Shown here: positions 25,601 through 32,256 of the stretch, piece by piece
Position numbering within the stretch: the stretch's first letter is position 1
Layout: each line of letters begins with the position of its first letter
DNA from: Bacteroidales bacterium
GTDB lineage: Bacteria; Bacteroidota; Bacteroidia; Bacteroidales; M50B96
Reading direction: 5' to 3'
DNA length: 32,256 bases
Assembly (NCBI GenBank): GCA_018401015.1
Contig: JAGYLP010000022.1
Coordinates: 1 to 32,256, forward strand
Made by a program: the position numbers and the translations under genes
The notes under the pieces: model-generated
Databases searched by the model: none
What the model saw: only the letters and a program-made list of their open reading frames with translations
What the model was told of the DNA's origin: nothing

Positions 25601-25737
25601 ATGAAATTCAAAGCCCAATGGCTAAAGTAATTTTGGGTGGATTGCTCAGTTCTACTCTTTTGAATATCTATATTTTACCGGTCGTGTATAGTTTCTTTAA
25701 CCCGAAGGTACAACCTTCTCAAACTGTCGAATCATGA
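22633..25737 (+). CDS. Heavy-metal efflux RND pump (CusA/CzcA family)
   Basis: The 1034-residue protein has two sets of a transmembrane helix, a large periplasmic loop and five to six helices. The TM4 motif is AIAIGSLVDDAIIDVENVYK (about 395-414), with Asp403/404 and Glu410 in the positions of the proton-relay region (CusA Asp405). HRIDHMLSGTRANIAIKIFG in the second porter domain resembles CusA's Met-containing RIDMLxTG rather than CzcA's FNELIAG. This favours Cu/Ag or a related soft metal, but the VDDA motif differs from CusA (VDAA) and from the CzcA DGAVV type, so substrate is unsure. GGAGGGAAGGAAT lies before the ATG, 12 bases after the adaptor stop. The downstream gene overlaps its stop by 4 bases. 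Confidence 0.92.
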   Translation: MLDRIIHFSLHNKYLVLIIGVILMAVGLRTSVNMDVDVFPDLTAPTVVVMTDAHGMASEEVERLVTFPIETVVNGSTGVRRVRSASAQGFSFVWVEFDWGTDIYKARQVVSEKLIQISAQMPLGVSQPMLAPQSSIMGEIFFVGLQADSTSLMELRTLAEWSIKPLILSTGGVSQVSIIGGEYKEYQVLLDPEKMAFYGVGLNEVAEVCRGIGRNAPGGVVRQFGNEFTVRGIARTADLDELASTFIKMRGNKSIVLGDVAVVQIGAAPKMGTAAGNGEPAVIMAISKQPGTNTLQLTEAIETNLEALKTSLPPDVQLNTHIFRQADFIEASVNNVQKALIEGSIFVVIILFLFLQSFRTTIISLIAIPISLLGAVLVLNALGMSINTMSLGGMAIAIGSLVDDAIIDVENVYKRLRQNRQLPDYLRKSALMVVYDASREIRSSIFNATLIIMVAFVPLFFLSGMEGRMLQPLGISFLVALFVSLLVAMTLTPILAQWLLSDEAYLRKNEKDNRFVQTLMRAYTQSLTRVLNHRFLVLGSIIVLFIASLWVFSGLGRSFLPEFNEGSLTISLITQPGTSLDESDRIGSIVERELLSIPEVQSTARRTGRGELDEHSQATNSAELDVNFDLAERSHAEFMESVRQTLGQIPGIAFTVGQPLGHRIDHMLSGTRANIAIKIFGEDLPLLYQVGKEIESKIQGVEGLVDISVDQQIEVPQLLIRPDRERLARAGISMQSFTDFVEIAYGGEKMADIYENQRRFDLVVRFEEDYTSHIDGIKNGLIDTYDGRKIPLSEVAEVRSLMGPSTITRENVHRKLVVSANVAGRDLRSVVQDIQQEIMNHVALPEGYRIEYGGQFESEEKASRTLLLTSILAILVIFFLLYQEFRSFRLAGLILLNLPLALIGGILSVWITSGSLSIPAIIGFITLFGIATRNGILLVSNYQRLQASGTPLTETLIQGSADRLNAILMTALTAALALIPLALQGDLSGNEIQSPMAKVILGGLLSSTLLNIYILPVVYSFFNPKVQPSQTVES

Positions 25738-26966
25738 ACATGAATCATTCTATGAAACGACCCATCGTTATTCAATTTTTTCGCATAAGCCTGGTGCTGT
25801 CGAGCTTGTTCTTGATTAATAGTGCTTGGGGCCAGACTCCTCAAGCCTTAAAAAACCTGATTGATGAACTGCAGGGTAATAGTTTGAGCCTGAAGTCCAT
25901 TCATACTGCCGAAGAGGCCAATCGGTTGGAATATCAAACGAATCTCTTCTTGCCCAATCCGGAGCTGGGGTTCAATTATTTGTGGAGCAGTCCGGTAGCC
26001 ATGGGTAATCGTCGTGACGTATCCTTGGTGCAACGATTCGATTTTCCAACAGCTTATATTTATCGTTCCGATTTATCGGATTTGCAGATTAAACAATCCA
26101 TACTAGCGGAGGATTTAGCAGCTCTCGAAATGCGCTACGAGATTAGTCTTTTGTATTATGAACTGGTGTATCGAGGGCAGATGGAACAGGAATGGTCCGT
26201 ACTCGAAGAACATGCCGAGCAGCTCACTCAAGCCTACCAACAGCGTTTGGATGCTGGCGATATCGGATTAATGGAGTTGCATAAAGTGGAATTAAACGGC
26301 TTAAAGGTTGCGAACCAGCGGAATAGTCTTCAAACAGAGATCGATCAACTCTTACTGGATTTGAAAGTCAGAAACGGAGGAAAATTAGTAGAGCTAAATG
26401 CTTCTGAGTGGGATTTGGTGAGTTTGCCCGCTTCGTTCGATGATTATTACCTTGAATTGCGAGCAAAGAATCCCCTTTTAATGCAATTAGAAAATGGGAT
26501 TTCGATGGCTCAGAAACAAGTTCAACTGCAGAAGGCTTTGCGTCTGCCGCGATGGTCGGCCGGATACATGGATGAATACACCGTTTTTCAAAATGTGCAA
26601 GGAATCAGTGTGGGGATGACACTGCCTTTATGGGAGCAAAAAAATAAGGTTAAATGGGCAAAGGCCAATCAGTTAGCTGCTGAATCGGCTCTGGAGGAAT
26701 ATGAATTATATTTTCGGGTAGAGGCTGAAAAAGCCTATCGGACTGCTTTGAAACTGGATGCTCAAATCCGTTTATTTGAGGAAAAAATGGCTCAACTAAA
26801 CCAACTCGATCGGCTGGGAAAAGCACTTGATAGTGGACAAATATCCTTGATGGAATACTTGTTCGAAATCAATTTTTACACCGAGAATACCATGAGCTTA
26901 TTGAAGTTGAAGCGCGATTTGCGCATTGCCTGGGTTAATCTGCATCGGTTTTCAGCATTGGATTAA
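25734..26966 (+). CDS. Outer-membrane efflux protein (TolC/CusC-like)
   Basis: A 410-residue protein with a signal peptide ending near NSAWGQ; in-frame ATGs at codons 1, 3 and 7 leave the start slightly uncertain. Two internally similar halves of long helices (SIHTAEEANRLEYQTNLFLP and MAQKQVQLQKALRLPRWSAG) are separated by barrel strands, as in TolC family members. It forms the outer-membrane and periplasmic tunnel for the RND pump. The ATGA overlap with the pump stop shows coupled translation. Its end overlaps the convergent TrmH-family gene by 4 bases. Confidence 0.9.
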   Translation: MNMNHSMKRPIVIQFFRISLVLSSLFLINSAWGQTPQALKNLIDELQGNSLSLKSIHTAEEANRLEYQTNLFLPNPELGFNYLWSSPVAMGNRRDVSLVQRFDFPTAYIYRSDLSDLQIKQSILAEDLAALEMRYEISLLYYELVYRGQMEQEWSVLEEHAEQLTQAYQQRLDAGDIGLMELHKVELNGLKVANQRNSLQTEIDQLLLDLKVRNGGKLVELNASEWDLVSLPASFDDYYLELRAKNPLLMQLENGISMAQKQVQLQKALRLPRWSAGYMDEYTVFQNVQGISVGMTLPLWEQKNKVKWAKANQLAAESALEEYELYFRVEAEKAYRTALKLDAQIRLFEEKMAQLNQLDRLGKALDSGQISLMEYLFEINFYTENTMSLLKLKRDLRIAWVNLHRFSALD

Positions 26967-27757
26967 AAGCCACGTTGACGCATGGCCTCGTAGAGAAGAA
27001 TGGCGCCTGAGCTGGCTACATTGAGCGAGTCGGCTTTTCCTCGCATCGGAATGATGATGTTTTTATCGGAAGCTTCGACCCAAGTGGGAGATATTCCATC
27101 GGCTTCGGTTCCCAGCACAATGGCACAGGCTTGGGTGTAATCGACCTGATGGTAAGGATGGCTAGCTTCGAGCCAGGTTGTGAAGATTTGTATGTTATGC
27201 TGTTTCAGCCAATTCAAACTTTCTGCATTGCCCGCTATGTAGGCTGGCACAGTAAAAATGCATCCAAGCGAAGCACGAATTGCGTTCGGATTGTATAAAT
27301 CGGTTCGCTCATCGGCTAAAATAATTCCGTTTATGCCGGCTGCGTCGGCTGTGCGGAATATTGCACCAATATTTCCCGGTTTTTCAATGCCTTCAATAAC
27401 CAGGTAAATGGGATGTTTTTCCCGAGGGGCGGGCGGTAAGAGGTGATCCCTTCCCGACGCAATGCACAGGATGCCACCCGATTGGCCCCGGTAGGCAATT
27501 TTTTCGTAAACATCGCCGCTTACCGAATAGAAATTATCGGGCAATGCTTGGCCATAAAACGATTTAACCGCTTGTTCCGAAAGGATTTCCGGACAATAAA
27601 AAACACTCTCAGGCTGATATCCGGAAGCCAACAGTTTTTCCTGTTCTTTCATTCCTTCGCAGGTGAAAAGCCCGGTTTTTCTTCGTTCCGTATGCTTTTG
27701 AAGATTAAGAACTTGCTTTATTTTCGGATTTTGCTTGCTGCTAATATGAAGAGGCAT
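26963..27757 (-). CDS. TrmH-family (SpoU) RNA 2'-O-methyltransferase
   Basis: The 264-residue protein has all three SPOUT motifs near the C-terminus: EKPGNIGAIFRTADAAG (motif 1, catalytic Arg), IVLGTEADGIS (motif 2) and IIIPMRGKADSLNVASSGAI (motif 3), which forms the trefoil knot. The N-terminal ~100 residues are the RNA-binding L30e-like domain seen in TrmH/RlmB. It methylates a ribose 2'-OH in rRNA or tRNA; the position cannot be told. It is followed after only 18 bases of upstream sequence by the RluA-family gene, on the same strand. Confidence 0.88.
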   Translation of the reverse strand: MPLHISSKQNPKIKQVLNLQKHTERRKTGLFTCEGMKEQEKLLASGYQPESVFYCPEILSEQAVKSFYGQALPDNFYSVSGDVYEKIAYRGQSGGILCIASGRDHLLPPAPREKHPIYLVIEGIEKPGNIGAIFRTADAAGINGIILADERTDLYNPNAIRASLGCIFTVPAYIAGNAESLNWLKQHNIQIFTTWLEASHPYHQVDYTQACAIVLGTEADGISPTWVEASDKNIIIPMRGKADSLNVASSGAILLYEAMRQRGF

Positions 27758-27775
27758 TGTTTAAAAAGCTAATAA

Positions 27776-28684
27776 TCAGATTATTTTGTAGTTTTCGTCG
27801 GCATTGGGCGAGGGTTTGAAAAAACGTGCAGAGGGTTGGTAATGCAATTCGATAATCTTTTGATTGACCGGATGTTCGAGTTTAAGTTTATAAGCTGCCA
27901 GGCGTATTTGCCGACGAAAAAAAGGCTCCGCTCCGTATTTTCGATCTCCTACAATCGGACAACCTAGTTCACTTAAATGAACGCGAATTTGATGTTTACG
28001 TCCGGTGTGCAAAGTAACCTCCAGAACCGAGTAGGGTAGCGCATCTTTTATCCAACGATACGAGGTTTTGGCATACCGCGATCCGGCAACCTCAGTAGGA
28101 TAAGCCTTCACTTTCTGATGTTCTTCGTCGCGTAAGTAGGATTCCAGTACTCCTTCTTCCTTCTCAGGTTTACCCTCGGTTAAGGCCAGGTATTGTTTCG
28201 TTACTGTCGACCAGTTTTCTTTGAATTGTTCGGCAATTTCTTCCGACTTAGCCATGATCAGAAATCCCTCTACCTCCCGGTCGAGTCGATGAACAATCCA
28301 AAGTCGCGTATTTCGCAGGTCGCGTTTAGATAGATAGGCTTCCAATATCTTTTGAAAGCTTTTTGCTCCCGGCTGATTGCTGTCGGGGTGGGTGAGTATC
28401 CCGGCCGGCTTAATCGCGATGAGAAAAAAACGATCCTCGTAATGAATCGCAACAGGTTTACGTCTATCGGGCTTGAGATGAATTTTCGGGACTTCGTGCT
28501 TGTCGGCTTTTTCAATCCACAGATTCGCTTCTACATCCAGGGCCGGATGCGAAGGAATTGCTTTCCCATTCAATTTAAATCGACTGTGTTTTATGATTTG
28601 CTTTGCTTTTTGTCGGGAAATGCCTTGATACATCTCCATGACGATTTCTAGTAAGCTTCCTTTTTTTTTCGTTTGATATTTCAT
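27776..28684 (-). CDS. RluA-family pseudouridine synthase
   Basis: The 302-residue protein has an S4-like N-terminal region (residues ~15-60: ISRQKAKQIIKHSRFKLNGK) and the RluA catalytic motif LWIVHRLDREVEGFLIMAKS with the active-site Asp in HRLD. GRKHQIRVHLSELGCPIVGD is the conserved substrate-binding loop and RQIRLAAYKL the later strand. It isomerises uridines in rRNA or tRNA. The position cannot be chosen among RluA, RluC, RluD or TruC types. It is the first of two minus-strand RNA-modification genes. Confidence 0.9.
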   Translation of the reverse strand: MKYQTKKKGSLLEIVMEMYQGISRQKAKQIIKHSRFKLNGKAIPSHPALDVEANLWIEKADKHEVPKIHLKPDRRKPVAIHYEDRFFLIAIKPAGILTHPDSNQPGAKSFQKILEAYLSKRDLRNTRLWIVHRLDREVEGFLIMAKSEEIAEQFKENWSTVTKQYLALTEGKPEKEEGVLESYLRDEEHQKVKAYPTEVAGSRYAKTSYRWIKDALPYSVLEVTLHTGRKHQIRVHLSELGCPIVGDRKYGAEPFFRRQIRLAAYKLKLEHPVNQKIIELHYQPSARFFKPSPNADENYKII

Positions 28685-28818
28685 CGTTCTGCGCTAATGG
28701 TTAAGCAATCGAATGGCACTTTTCAGCAAAATTGATATCGATTCCTTTTCGCCTCAAAGGTAAGGGAAAACCTGTATGCTGCGTACTTACAAAATAGAAT
28801 GAAATGGGATATAAAAAT

Positions 28819-28857
28819 TTCCGGCATTGCTGGCAGTAATTACCTGCAATACCGGAA
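28819..28857 (-). terminator. Terminator of the octaheme cytochrome operon
   Basis: The arms ttccgg-x-attgc and gcaat-x-ccggaa pair with one mismatch, with a further GG/CC pair inside, around a loop of about 10 bases. Read on the minus strand, the stem is followed by aaatttttat, a weak T tract. It lies 69 bases after the cytochrome b stop. The rest of 28685-28925 holds no gene. Confidence 0.65.
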
Positions 28858-28925
28858 AAAAAAACGATGAGGATAACAAGATGCTGAGCTAGGTCAGCTA
28901 TTCTTTATGATTACTAATAAGGGTA

Positions 28926-29900
28926 TTACGATGGTTGATTAGGATTGCTTAAATCGATAATAAAGCCTTCCATCCCAACAATGGAATCGCCATCGATAAT
29001 GGGATTGGCTGTAAGAACATGTTCTCCTTTGCTTCCATCGAAGCATAAGCGGGTAACTTTAAGGCCACTGACTGAATTTCCCTTGAAAACTTGATTTATA
29101 ATATTTTGAAGTTGAGCTTGTTCGGTGGGGCATCGGGTAATACTCACGGGTTTACCGAGGTAATGTTCTGCTTGATCGGTTCGATACATTTTTAACCAGG
29201 CATCGTTAACGTCTTCGATGATGCCGTCGATGTTGAGTCGATAATAACCTGCTGAACTGTCTTTAACTGCCTGTGCCGAATGTTCTTTTTGGAATTGCTC
29301 CGGATCCACGTCCACACTTTCCCATCCGGTAATCATGGCTTTAATGCTGGTAAGAGGTGCTTCGCCGGTAGTGGTCAAATAGATGTGAGCAATCACAAAG
29401 GCGATGAATAAAAAGGCGACAAAGGTGTGAATAATGGCAATGGTGCCATGCGATTCAACCTGGATGATATCGGAAGGATATAAAAAACTCAGATAGATAA
29501 GTCCGGTGATGATTTGAGCCGGGAAAATGACCGTTTTCAGTCCTAGATAGATTAATCGTTGCAAGGGATTAAATTTCGTGTAAACGGTTTTATGGGTGGG
29601 GTGGGGAGCACCTTTGAATATACCGGTGAGGTAATAGGCTGCCTGAGCTTTTATAAATCGGGTGGTTGGAATGTACTGCCGCCATTCGCCGGTTACAAAA
29701 TGCCAAAAGATGGCAAAAATGATGAGTACAATGAGGGCAATCGATGCCAAGTTGTGCCATAGCACAGCAGCCTCAAATCCGAGTAATTGGTAATTTCCGT
29801 GCATTTCGAAACCGGTTAACATCAGAAATAATATGAGAGCAGCCTGACTCCAGTGCCAGAAGCGCTCAAAAGCTTGGTAGATATAGGTATTTCTTTTCAT
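28926..29900 (-). CDS. Membrane cytochrome b (hydrogenase/thiosulfate-reductase type) with C-terminal PAS domain
   Basis: The 324-residue protein has residues 1-195 as a four- or five-helix cytochrome b of the Ni-Fe hydrogenase/cyt b561 type: FERFWHWSQAALILFLMLTG with H16, LWHN with H49, H67, then IIHTF and AHIYL (H158, H172). From about 215 to 318 a soluble PAS domain follows (SAGYYRLNIDGIIEDVNDAW, then EGFIIDLSN). The b-type unit should pass electrons between the quinone pool and the octaheme protein encoded 91 bases upstream. The PAS domain is not part of the usual family and could sense redox state or a ligand, or tether a partner. No frameshift is needed to read through the junction, so the fusion is real in the sequence. 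Confidence 0.85.
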   Translation of the reverse strand: MKRNTYIYQAFERFWHWSQAALILFLMLTGFEMHGNYQLLGFEAAVLWHNLASIALIVLIIFAIFWHFVTGEWRQYIPTTRFIKAQAAYYLTGIFKGAPHPTHKTVYTKFNPLQRLIYLGLKTVIFPAQIITGLIYLSFLYPSDIIQVESHGTIAIIHTFVAFLFIAFVIAHIYLTTTGEAPLTSIKAMITGWESVDVDPEQFQKEHSAQAVKDSSAGYYRLNIDGIIEDVNDAWLKMYRTDQAEHYLGKPVSITRCPTEQAQLQNIINQVFKGNSVSGLKVTRLCFDGSKGEHVLTANPIIDGDSIVGMEGFIIDLSNPNQPS

Positions 29901-29991
29901 AAGTAGTCGATTATACTGATGGCTCTGCGTTTATTAGGATGATAAATCTGTCGAGAGCGCTTATACGATTTTGCGATTGGTTGCTAATAAT

Positions 29992-31620
29992 TTATTTCGT
30001 TTGCGATCGATTCGATTTGCTTAAGATTCGAATGATAGAGTGAATAGTAACTCCAATTAATGAAAGAAGAATGATGCCGATGCCAATTCGATCGAGCATG
30101 GCATGTCGATCTCTCCCAATGAGGTAAAAATCGTTCAGTTCACTTAATCGTCCGTTTGAATCGTGACATTCGATGCAAGTTAGGGATTGTTCACGAGGTG
30201 CCACCATATGGTTGATGGGCCAGGTCATTTCGCTTGCAATGAATCCATATTCGCCACTGTAGGCTAAACCCGTTGCTTCGGCTCCAGCCTTTGCCGCTTT
30301 ATGCCAATCGAAATGGGTCCAAAAAGCCGTGGAATCTTTTCCAAATAAATGAGGATTAATCAAATACTCGTTTTGAACATCGTAAATGATGTTGGCTCGA
30401 TGAACTTTAACCGGGATAATTTTAGACCGTTTATCGGCATAAGACCCCTGCAAAGGGTTCATATTCAAGGTTTCGTTAGGATTAACCGGGTCGCCCAATA
30501 CGTAATGGTCGGCGATCCCGTTAAACCAGCGGTATTCAGGCTCCACGTTTTTAGCCCAGGTGAAATCTCCCTTCATGGAGTGATAAATGATGTTACCCAT
30601 CGAATCTTTTTTGACAACCATGGAGCCATCGGGGTTTAATTTGCCTGCGGTAGACCAGTCCCAGCTCATTTTAGTAGCACTCACTTTTGCATATTCCGGG
30701 ATATGACAGGTTTGACAATCGACCCTGGCCGAATGCAGGTTTAGAATTTCATTTGCGTGAGGATTAGCCGAATGACATCCGGAACAACCTATCCGGTTTG
30801 TGTCTTGCGAAGCAATTGAATAAAGACTTCCGGAAATTGCATGCTCTTCGGTACGATGGCAATCGACACAACTCATTCCGGCTCCATCGCTAGCCATGTG
30901 GACATCCACTTCGCGTGTAACCTCCTTTAATTCAGTGGCAATGTCGCCATGCTTCACATTATTACCCCCTCCGCCAACAAAATGACAGGCTCCACAATTT
31001 TCAATGCGCGGACTCCCAATGTTCTGAGCAATGTGTCGGTAATCGGGTGGCATAAATTCTTCGCCGGCACTTGTTTTTTTCTCCGTAACCGGATAGCCGG
31101 CACCCGATGGAAATTTCTTATACGTATCGGTTTGGTCGTGACAAACCAAGCAGTCGATTTTTCGTTCTTCGGAAAAATCGAAGCCATCGTCTTTCCAACC
31201 ATAACCGATATGGCAACTGGTGCACCGGGGTTCATTTGATTGAATGCCAATACAGAAATTATTGAGGATATTTTTCTTACCCAATTGAATGGTATCGCCA
31301 TTTTCGGTAACGTACTCACGCGACCAGGTCCAATGCGAGGTTTGCATTACTTCTTGGGCGGTTGTATTGTGGCAATACAAGCATGCTTCCGTTACTTGCT
31401 CCGGTGTTTCGAATTCTTGCTGGAGCAGACTGTATTGCGAATGATCCGGTCCTTGTTTTTTCTGACTGGGCTCACGAATAAGGGTTACCTCCTTCGCTTT
31501 GTTATTTAGTCTAATATTCTGAATGTAATAATAGCCCAAAATCCAGGGAAGTAGAAGGGCCGCAAACAGACCTAGAACGCTCCAGAAACGAGCAGTAGAT
31601 TGATTTTTAAACAGATTCAT
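29992..31620 (-). CDS. Octaheme c-type cytochrome, tetrathionate reductase (Otr) family
   Basis: This is a 542-residue protein with eight CxxCH heme sites, beginning near residues 80, 133, 157, 209, 251, 279, 302 and 482. The long gap between the seventh and eighth, and the size, match Otr of Shewanella, which reduces tetrathionate and in vitro nitrite and hydroxylamine. An N-terminal helix (WSVLGLFAALLLPWILGYYY) and a C-terminal one (IGIGIILLSLIGVTIHSIIR) anchor it in the membrane with hemes in the periplasm; soluble Otr lacks the second. In life the substrate is uncertain. It starts 2 bases after the small metal-binding protein and is followed by its likely electron partner, cytochrome b. 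Confidence 0.9.
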   Translation of the reverse strand: MNLFKNQSTARFWSVLGLFAALLLPWILGYYYIQNIRLNNKAKEVTLIREPSQKKQGPDHSQYSLLQQEFETPEQVTEACLYCHNTTAQEVMQTSHWTWSREYVTENGDTIQLGKKNILNNFCIGIQSNEPRCTSCHIGYGWKDDGFDFSEERKIDCLVCHDQTDTYKKFPSGAGYPVTEKKTSAGEEFMPPDYRHIAQNIGSPRIENCGACHFVGGGGNNVKHGDIATELKEVTREVDVHMASDGAGMSCVDCHRTEEHAISGSLYSIASQDTNRIGCSGCHSANPHANEILNLHSARVDCQTCHIPEYAKVSATKMSWDWSTAGKLNPDGSMVVKKDSMGNIIYHSMKGDFTWAKNVEPEYRWFNGIADHYVLGDPVNPNETLNMNPLQGSYADKRSKIIPVKVHRANIIYDVQNEYLINPHLFGKDSTAFWTHFDWHKAAKAGAEATGLAYSGEYGFIASEMTWPINHMVAPREQSLTCIECHDSNGRLSELNDFYLIGRDRHAMLDRIGIGIILLSLIGVTIHSIIRILSKSNRSQTK

Positions 31621-31622
31621 CC

Positions 31623-31835
31623 TTATTTTTTTAAAAGTTCTTCCCGAATCATTTTATGTCCGCAATTCGGACAATGGAGGGTGGTGCATTTTACTCCCTG
31701 TATGTGCTCGACCCGCGTGCCACACGCATGACAAGCACAAAAACCTCCTGGTCCTTTTGAGCCTCCGCCATTTTTTCCTTTACCTTCATGTGCCCCTTTT
31801 TCGCCATGTTCATGTGAATGATGATTTCCGTCCAT
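31623..31835 (-). CDS. His-rich small protein with zinc-ribbon-like Cys motifs
   Basis: A 70-residue protein. Residues 1-32 are His/Gly/Lys-rich (DGNHHSHEHGEKGAHEGKGK), and the second half has CACHACG followed by CPNCG. This gives two CxxC pairs plus extra Cys and His that can hold zinc or another metal. No signal peptide or membrane helix is visible, so it is probably cytoplasmic. Its stop is 2 bases from the octaheme cytochrome start, so it is co-translated. A role in heme or metal delivery is plausible but unproven. Confidence 0.65.
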   Translation of the reverse strand: MDGNHHSHEHGEKGAHEGKGKNGGGSKGPGGFCACHACGTRVEHIQGVKCTTLHCPNCGHKMIREELLKK

Positions 31836-31891
31836 AATACAGAGTTTTAAGTGGTGAAAATTCCCAACCTTTTGATAATAATGGTGTATGA

Positions 31892-31899
31892 CAAATTTA
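31892..31899 (-). promoter_or_regulatory. -7 promoter element of the octaheme operon
   Basis: Minus-strand TAAATTTG matches TAnnTTTG exactly, 57 bases before the first start at 31835. No TTG is found at the usual distance, so strength is uncertain or an activator is needed. The rest of 31900-32190 is AT-rich without a gene. Confidence 0.4.
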
Positions 31900-32190
31900 A
31901 GGAAGTCTTAGGTAATTATTCTACTATTTGTATATGTTGTTCGATATAAGTTAGTGCTGTAGTTGCATGTTCTTTAATAGATTATTGTAAATCAGTATAT
32001 TAATATCCGAAATTATGGTGGTTGACTTAAAGGTGTATCGGATGTTTTTCTCCTAAATTATTTAAATAGCGATTTAAGTGTTATTAGGTAGAAGGTTGAT
32101 GGGTTTGTGATATAACGGTGAATTATTTTTTGGTCATTTTAATTCAAAAGGGATTGAAGGAATTAATAATTGGTTCATCCTCCTCAATAA

Positions 32191-32256
32191 GGTGTCGCCC
32201 CTCTGGGGCTTTAGGGGATTTTCCTGACAATTAGCTACAAAGGTTTCGCTCCTACG
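32191..32256. repeat. REP-like palindromic intergenic repeat, cut by the window edge
   Basis: gcccc/ggggc pair around tct at 32197-32209, and the end of the window has ttcgctcctacg, which looks like the first arm and loop of a second hairpin (gagcgaa would be the partner). Tandem short palindromes of this look, with a GC-rich stem and TCT or TAC loop in AT-rich intergenic DNA, recur in many Bacteroidota genomes. It could serve as a transposase-mobilised REP element. Confidence 0.5.

Noticed and set aside
30949-31509. Plus-strand frames of 89-96 codons and a minus-strand frame of 121 codons within the octaheme gene
   Set aside because: They lack heme motifs and lie inside a gene with eight CxxCH sites.
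1-32256. CRISPR arrays, tRNA and rRNA genes
   Set aside because: No regularly spaced repeats and no tRNA- or rRNA-like sequences were found by reading both strands; a covariance search could not be run.

Overview
The window looks like a chromosomal segment of a member of the Bacteroidota, probably an anaerobic or facultative lineage near Bacteroidales/Marinilabiliales. This rests on three things: a SusC-type TonB-dependent receptor with an N-terminal carboxypeptidase-like domain, a very large secreted protein ending in a type IX secretion (T9SS) sorting domain, and several promoters of the Bacteroidota form TTG-N19-21-TAnnTTTG. The lineage is inferred; there is no rRNA gene to confirm it.

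Positions 1-3000 are a graveyard of accessory genes. They hold the tail of a possible winged-helix protein, a DUF4143-type ATPase remnant with an internal stop, a tyrosine recombinase remnant, an apparently intact Fic toxin-antitoxin pair, and two ~220-bp direct repeats, each lying downstream of an accessory gene. A short motif spanning the stop codon is shared by two of these genes, which suggests a cassette-like way of spreading. Positions 3249-5947 carry three AT-rich genes on the minus strand: a helix-hairpin-helix DNA-glycosylase-like protein, a TPR protein and a tail-anchored zinc-ribbon protein. They form a possible uncharacterised system.

The host-like part starts at about 6500 and has higher GC. 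A His-rich exported small protein and a TonB-dependent receptor with a Cys-rich plug motif (6753-9577) are followed by a 1434-residue papain-like secreted protein (9645-13949) and cytidine deaminase. A decayed response-regulator fragment and a decayed ornithine aminotransferase pseudogene then sit downstream of a minus-strand cluster of GNAT acetyltransferase, ornithine/alanine racemase-family enzyme and methyltransferase. The acetyltransferase-racemase leader can fold into two strong hairpins.

Next come a glycosyltransferase/FkbM methyltransferase pair (19192-20859) and a heavy-metal RND efflux operon (21103-26966: His-rich lipoprotein adaptor, CusA/CzcA-like pump, outer-membrane factor). 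The His-rich small protein, the receptor and the efflux system together suggest a metal-handling theme, although they are not in one operon. Two RNA-modification genes (a TrmH-family methyltransferase and an RluA-family pseudouridine synthase) lie convergent to the efflux operon.

The right end is a minus-strand respiratory operon: a His/Cys-rich metal-binding small protein, an octaheme c-type cytochrome of the tetrathionate-reductase (Otr) family, and a membrane cytochrome b carrying an unusual C-terminal PAS domain. It ends at a hairpin terminator. The last ~65 bases hold a REP-like palindromic repeat cut by the window edge. I saw no tRNA, rRNA or CRISPR array.
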